Shown here one piece after another: positions 61,361-64,000 of a stretch of 64,000 bases of DNA. How positions within the stretch are numbered: position 1 is the stretch's first letter; the number at the start of each line of letters is the position of its first letter. The DNA is taken from contig CAIYIS010000045.1 of the NCBI GenBank assembly GCA_903926385.1, forward strand, positions 109,569-173,568, written 5' to 3'. The position numbers and the translations under genes are program-made. The notes below the pieces were generated by a model, which worked only from the letters and a program-made list of their open reading frames with translations, searched no databases and was not told where the DNA came from. This stretch comes from an uncultured Bacteroidota bacterium (GTDB taxonomy: Bacteria; Bacteroidota; Bacteroidia; 2-12-FULL-35-15).

Positions 61361-63400
61361 TTATTTTATTAAAGAACCATTATTAGCATTCGGTTTTGTG
61401 GGCGAAACAAAACTCAATTCACCTTTTTCATTTTCCGAACACAAAATCATTCCTCTGCTTTCAATACCTTTCAGCATTCGAGGAGCAAGGTTGACGAGTA
61501 TGCTCACTTGCATACCTATTATTTCTTCCGGTTTATAATGCAGGGCAATACCCGAAACAACGGTGCGAACATCTATGCCTGTATCTATTTTTAACTTTAA
61601 AAGTTTATCTGTTTTCGGAACACGTTCGGCTTCCAGAATGGTTCCTACACGGATATCCATTTTAGAGAAATCATCAAATGTAATTTCGGGTTTCGAACCT
61701 GGGATTTCTGTTTTGTTGTTTGCTAATTCATTTTCCATTTTCGAATTGGCCAGTTTGTTTACCTGATTTACGATTTGTTCGTCTTCCACTTTTTCGAATA
61801 GCAAGGCCGCTGTGTTTATTTTATGTCCCGAACTCAATAAGTCGGTGCGCTCTGCATCTGTCCATTTATAATCGGTTTTAAAGTTCAGCATAGTGCGCAG
61901 CTTGGTTGCCGTGAAAGGCAGAAACGGCTCCATAACGATGGTTAAGTTTGCGCATATTTGCAACGCAATATTCATAACCGTTTTTACTCGTTCCGCATCT
62001 GTGTTGATTAACTTCCAAGGTTCGTTATCGGCCAGGTATTTATTTCCGGCACGAGCCAGATTCATTAGTTCTGCCAGCGCTTCGCGAAAGCGGTAGTTCT
62101 CTATACTGGAGGCTATCTTTGCCGGAAACTTACTTATTTCTTCGAGCAATAAAATATCCGACTTGCTGTATTCGGCCGCTTGAGGCACGTTTCCTTCGTA
62201 ATATTTATGAGTGAGCACAAGGGTTCGGTTTACAAAGTTTCCGAGTATGGCCACCAACTCATTATTGTTTTTTGCCTGAAAGTCTTTCCAGGTAAAATCG
62301 TTATCCTTTGTTTCCGGTGCATTCGCACAAAGTGTGTAACGCAGCACATCCTGTTTATCTTTAAAATCGAGTAAATATTCATGCAACCAAACCGCCCAAT
62401 TGCGGGAAGTAGAAATTTTATCTCCTTCCAGATTTAAGAATTCGTTGGCAGGAACATTTTCGGGTAATATATAAGAACCTTCGGCCATCAGCATAGCCGG
62501 GAAAATGATGCAGTGAAACACAATATTATCTTTACCGATAAAATGAACCAGTTTGGTTTCTTTATCTTTCCAGTACAATTTCCAGTCGGGAGTAAGGTCT
62601 TTGGTAGCGGAGATATATCCTATCGGAGCATCAAACCAAACATACAACACCTTTCCTTCTGCGCCTTCTACAGGTACTTTCACCCCCCAATCCAAATCGC
62701 GTGTCATAGCCCGAGGTTGCAAACCGGAATTAAGCCAGCTCTTGCATTGCCCAAAAACATTCGATTTCCACTCGCTGTGCGAATCAATATAGGCTTCAAT
62801 TTGAGGTTGCATTTTATCCAAAGGCAAAAACCAGTTCTTTGTTTTTTTCAAAACAGGTTTCTCTCCCGATAGACTTGATTTAGGATTAATCAAATCAGTT
62901 GCATTAAGTGTACTTCCGCAACTTTCGCATTGGTCGCCATAGGCGTTTTCGTTCCCGCATTTAGGACATGTGCCGGTAATATATCGGTCGGCCAAAAACT
63001 GATTTGCTTTTTCGTCAAAATACTGCTCGGTAATTTCTTCTTCAAAAACGCCTTTATCATAAAGGGTTTTGAAAAATTCGGAAGCCGTTTCGTGATGTGT
63101 TTTAGATGATGTTCGCGAATAAATATCGAATGAAATTCCAAATCCATTAAATGCATCACCCATTATTTTATGGTATTTGTCTACCACCTGTTGAGGGGTT
63201 ATGCCTTCTTTTTTGGCTTTAATGGTAATGGGTACTCCGTGTTCGTCCGAACCACAAATAAATTTTACATCTTCACCCTTGGCACGCAGATAACGAACGT
63301 AAATATCGGCAGGTAAATAGCAGCCGGCCAGATGGCCTATGTGTACAGGACCATTTGCATAAGGCAAGGCTGCGGTAACGGTATGTCTTTTATATTTCAT
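61361..63400 (-). CDS. metG: Methionyl-tRNA synthetase with C-terminal tRNA-binding domain
   Basis: 679 residues from ATG 63400. A TTG at 63412 overlaps the -7 box and is rejected. Charges tRNA-Met. The HIGH motif is VHIGH (19-23), the zinc-binding [19 protein letters not shown] is at about 145-163, and the KMSKS equivalent is KISTS (near 335). A C-terminal EMAP/Trbp111-type domain (about 575-679, [38 protein letters not shown]) aids tRNA binding. The length is typical for the fused form. Confidence 0.97.
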   Translation of the reverse strand: MKYKRHTVTAALPYANGPVHIGHLAGCYLPADIYVRYLRAKGEDVKFICGSDEHGVPITIKAKKEGITPQQVVDKYHKIMGDAFNGFGISFDIYSRTSSKTHHETASEFFKTLYDKGVFEEEITEQYFDEKANQFLADRYITGTCPKCGNENAYGDQCESCGSTLNATDLINPKSSLSGEKPVLKKTKNWFLPLDKMQPQIEAYIDSHSEWKSNVFGQCKSWLNSGLQPRAMTRDLDWGVKVPVEGAEGKVLYVWFDAPIGYISATKDLTPDWKLYWKDKETKLVHFIGKDNIVFHCIIFPAMLMAEGSYILPENVPANEFLNLEGDKISTSRNWAVWLHEYLLDFKDKQDVLRYTLCANAPETKDNDFTWKDFQAKNNNELVAILGNFVNRTLVLTHKYYEGNVPQAAEYSKSDILLLEEISKFPAKIASSIENYRFREALAELMNLARAGNKYLADNEPWKLINTDAERVKTVMNIALQICANLTIVMEPFLPFTATKLRTMLNFKTDYKWTDAERTDLLSSGHKINTAALLFEKVEDEQIVNQVNKLANSKMENELANNKTEIPGSKPEITFDDFSKMDIRVGTILEAERVPKTDKLLKLKIDTGIDVRTVVSGIALHYKPEEIIGMQVSILVNLAPRMLKGIESRGMILCSENEKGELSFVSPTKPNANNGSLIK

Positions 63401-63409
63401 AATTTTGCC

Positions 63410-63417
63410 CAAAGATA
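63410..63417 (-). promoter_or_regulatory. Bacteroidota -7 box for metG
   Basis: The minus strand reads TATCTTTG, 10 bases before ATG 63400, giving a very short leader and deciding against the TTG start at 63412. Confidence 0.5.
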
Positions 63418-63441
63418 ATAATACTTACTCAACTAAAATAA

Positions 63442-64000
63442 ATGACTGTACCATCTTATTTAAAACCGGGCGACAAAATAGGGATAGTGGCTTGCGCCCG
63501 AAAAATTTCGAAAGAAGAATTAATGCCTGCAATTGAAGTATTGAACGGATGGGGACTGGAAGTGGTGACAGGCAAAAATATTTATAATAGCTGCCATCAA
63601 TTTTCGGGAACGGATGATGAACGGGCAGAAGATTTACAAACACTGCTTGATAATTCTGAAATAAAAGCGGTAATAAGTGCTCGCGGAGGTTATGGAACGG
63701 TTCGAATAATTGATAAATTGAATTTTGATAAATTCAAAAAGCATCCGAAGTGGATAGTGGGCTATAGCGATATTACCGTGTTGCACTCGCATATTCATAA
63801 TTTCGGAATCGAGACCTTACATGCTACGATGCCTATTAATTTCGGTAAAAATGCAGAAGCAACCGAAACATTGAGAAAAGCATTGTTTGGGGAAAACATT
63901 GAATACTCTTTCGAATCGCATTATTTAAACAGACAGGGAGAGGCCAGCGGGGAACTTGTGGGAGGGAATTTGTCATTATTATACTCTCTTTCGGGAAGTG
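63442..64000 (+). CDS. LD-carboxypeptidase (S66 family), N-terminal part cut by window edge
   Basis: An open frame from ATG 63442 runs off the right edge (186 codons). MTVPSYLKPGDKIGIVACARK and SARGGYGTVRIIDKLNF are family marks, and the catalytic Ser lies in VGYSDITVLHSH near residue 115. A GGNLSLLYSLSGS segment begins the second half. Family role: removal of the terminal D-Ala from murein tetrapeptides during peptidoglycan recycling. Divergent from metG. Confidence 0.93.
   Translation, partial: MTVPSYLKPGDKIGIVACARKISKEELMPAIEVLNGWGLEVVTGKNIYNSCHQFSGTDDERAEDLQTLLDNSEIKAVISARGGYGTVRIIDKLNFDKFKKHPKWIVGYSDITVLHSHIHNFGIETLHATMPINFGKNAEATETLRKALFGENIEYSFESHYLNRQGEASGELVGGNLSLLYSLSGS

Overview
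The window is a piece of a Bacteroidota (Bacteroidetes) chromosome. Five secreted proteins end in type IX secretion (T9SS) sorting domains. There are two TonB-dependent receptors with a carboxypeptidase-regulatory N-terminal domain. IspG is the long form with an inserted domain. Many genes are preceded by the Bacteroidota -7 box (TAnnTTTG or TAnnTTCG), and Shine-Dalgarno sequences are largely absent. By eye the DNA is AT-rich. I cannot place the organism below phylum with confidence. The window holds about 46 protein genes, of which the first and last are cut by the edges, and one tRNA-Lys(CTT). No rRNA, integrase, transposase or CRISPR array is visible.

Layout. 1-5290: TonB receptor fragment, a T9SS protein, ispG, an EamA permease. 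5341-10482: an Fe-S assembly operon transcribed leftwards (sufA-type carrier, sufB, sufC, sufD), interrupted by a small-protein/nucleotidyltransferase pair and by a four-helix-bundle (S23/IVS-type) gene flanked by a perfect 17-bp inverted repeat. 11185-15699: a beta-propeller lipoprotein with a cytochrome-like motif, an amidohydrolase, ispD, queA. 15999-21442: kmo, two YdeI-like genes, kynU, nadK, a CBS protein. 21504-30002: pdxJ, an alpha/beta hydrolase, a secreted endonuclease I, a TonB receptor, a lamin-tail T9SS protein. 30303-40632: a deoxyhypusine-synthase-like gene, a DAHP synthase/chorismate mutase fusion, kynA, a DUF3108 gene, leuS, and a membrane protein with a spermidine-synthase-like domain. 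40810-51260: a 2116-residue alpha-2-macroglobulin, a TonB-type protein, a secreted hydrolase, an M43 metalloprotease. 51297-64000: SDRs, a cystathionine gamma-synthase-type enzyme, a VOC protein, a DUF4296 lipoprotein, an epimerase, tRNA-Lys, a T9SS protein, an S9 peptidase, metG and the start of an LD-carboxypeptidase gene. kynA, kmo and kynU together give tryptophan to 3-hydroxykynurenine and on to 3-hydroxyanthranilate. ispG and ispD show the MEP isoprenoid route.

The most unusual content is a set of repeat-borne insertions. (i) leuS carries an in-frame insert of about 0.5 kb encoding a DUF559-type nuclease domain, bounded on each side by copies of a palindromic C/T-G/A-rich repeat with a 12-bp outer inverted repeat. 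The same repeat pair, in the same orientation but with only 37 bp between, lies between the S9 peptidase gene and metG, like an empty version. Further copies sit in-frame elsewhere in leuS and in the N-termini of ispD and the VOC gene. (ii) The four-helix-bundle gene in the suf operon is flanked by a different inverted repeat, and a cargo-less relative of that repeat pair lies before sufB. (iii) Three unrelated-looking tandem arrays (10.8, 25.9 and 58.4 kb) have exact periods of 21, 42 and 42 bp with no slippage. That is a whole number of DNA helical turns as well as of codons, although stop codons interrupt the frames. (iv) 58.0-59.05 kb is a gene-free island built of nested palindromes, including a MITE-like 135-bp element with 15-bp ends.
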